Shown here in pieces: positions 7,265 to 7,568 of a DNA stretch of 7,568 nucleotides. Source of the DNA: Candidatus Altarchaeales archaeon WOR_SM1_86-2 (GTDB taxonomy: Archaea > Altiarchaeota > Altiarchaeia > IMC4 > MCBC01); NCBI GenBank assembly GCA_001723855.1, contig MCBC01000058.1, forward strand, positions 1-7,568. The letters run 5' to 3'. Position numbers and translations under genes: made by a program. The first letter of the stretch is position 1. The number at the start of each line of letters is the position of its first letter. The notes under the pieces were generated by a model that was given only the letters and a program-made list of their open reading frames with translations, did no database searches and was not told the DNA's origin.

Positions 7265-7568
7265 TTTTTGATTTGATTACTAATGGATTTTTTTGAATAA
7301 TTATGTCTCTAACAAAATCTCTTACAAACTTATTTTCATAATCTTTTAGGTCATTTAGTATTGATTTTATATCTTCCGAACATTCAGATTTGCTTAATTC
7401 TATGATAACATCTTTTAATATTCTTGTGCGTACATCTCTTTGACCTTCATATTCCCCCGCACCTTCTGCTATGTCTTCTATCTCATTAATAATTAATCCG
7501 TGTACCCACGGAATACTACTATTTCGTTTTTTTATATCTTTTATCTCCGCTAATATGCGTTTCTTATA
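7230..7568 (-). CDS. Unrecognised protein, C-terminal part; possible antitoxin partner of the PIN gene
   Basis: Reading the - strand from the right edge, one frame stays open for 112 codons to a TGA at 7230-7232, while the other two frames meet stops within the first few codons. No in-frame ATG, GTG or TTG start precedes the last few codons, so the gene starts beyond the window. The visible part is charged and mostly helical ('RILAEIKDIKKR', 'NEIEDIAEGAGEYEGQRD', 'LNDLKDYENKFVRDFVRD') with no membrane segment. It does not resemble the AbrB-type or ribbon-helix-helix N-termini of common VapB proteins, although the N-terminus is not in view. The last 11 residues lie within the PIN coding sequence. 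The overlap and order (partner first, toxin second) suit an antitoxin role, but that rests on context only. Confidence 0.6.
   Translation of the reverse strand, partial: YKKRILAEIKDIKKRNSSIPWVHGLIINEIEDIAEGAGEYEGQRDVRTRILKDVIIELSKSECSEDIKSILNDLKDYENKFVRDFVRDIIIQKNPLVIKSKNAHNNRRLRMD

Noticed and set aside
1..7568. tRNA or rRNA genes, insertion sequences, transposase or integrase genes
   Set aside because: None seen on either strand; the gaps are short and contain no cloverleaf-like segment, and no frame shows recombinase motifs.

Overview
The window comes from an archaeon, most likely a euryarchaeal lineage. The main evidence is the leucyl-tRNA synthetase, which is of the archaeal/eukaryal type: about 916 residues, with the editing domain and motif spacing of that type. 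Weaker support comes from the absence of clear Shine-Dalgarno sites at most starts and from the mix of a PIN-domain protein and a small archaeal-type ATPase with a winged-helix tail. I cannot name the genus from the sequence alone.

Layout. The left edge (1-282, + strand) is the 3' end of a gene whose product looks like the C-terminus of molybdenum cofactor guanylyltransferase (MobA). Everything else lies on the - strand and converges on it. In order of transcription, right to left: (1) the 3' part of an unrecognised gene cut by the right edge (7230-7568); (2) a PIN/VapC-like ribonuclease (6881-7264) whose start overlaps gene 1 by 35 bases; (3) a P-loop ATPase of the AAA/STAND type (5592-6746); (4) a 779-residue protein of TPRs plus coiled coil (3116-5455); (5) leucyl-tRNA synthetase (335-3085). 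The 30-base gap between the TPR gene and leuS leaves little room for a separate leuS promoter, so leuS may be read from upstream. The gaps of about 135 bases on either side of the ATPase gene hold short tandem repeats, and the TPR-side gap also holds a dyad.

Interpretation. leuS and the mobA-like gene are housekeeping or cofactor genes. Between leuS and the PIN pair sits an accessory block, the ATPase and TPR genes, visibly richer in A+T than leuS. It is bracketed by two direct copies of a sequence of about 32 bases. One copy is the actual 5' end of leuS; the other lies just downstream of the PIN gene and is like a copy of the leuS start (MTKLNHKK against MTKINPKK). This looks like the footprint of insertion or recombination at the leuS 5' end. 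The two inserted genes together carry the parts of a STAND-type sensor (NTPase with winged helix; TPR array with coiled-coil tail) split into two proteins. With the adjacent toxin-like PIN gene, this suggests a small conflict or stress-response island, but that function is inferred and not shown.
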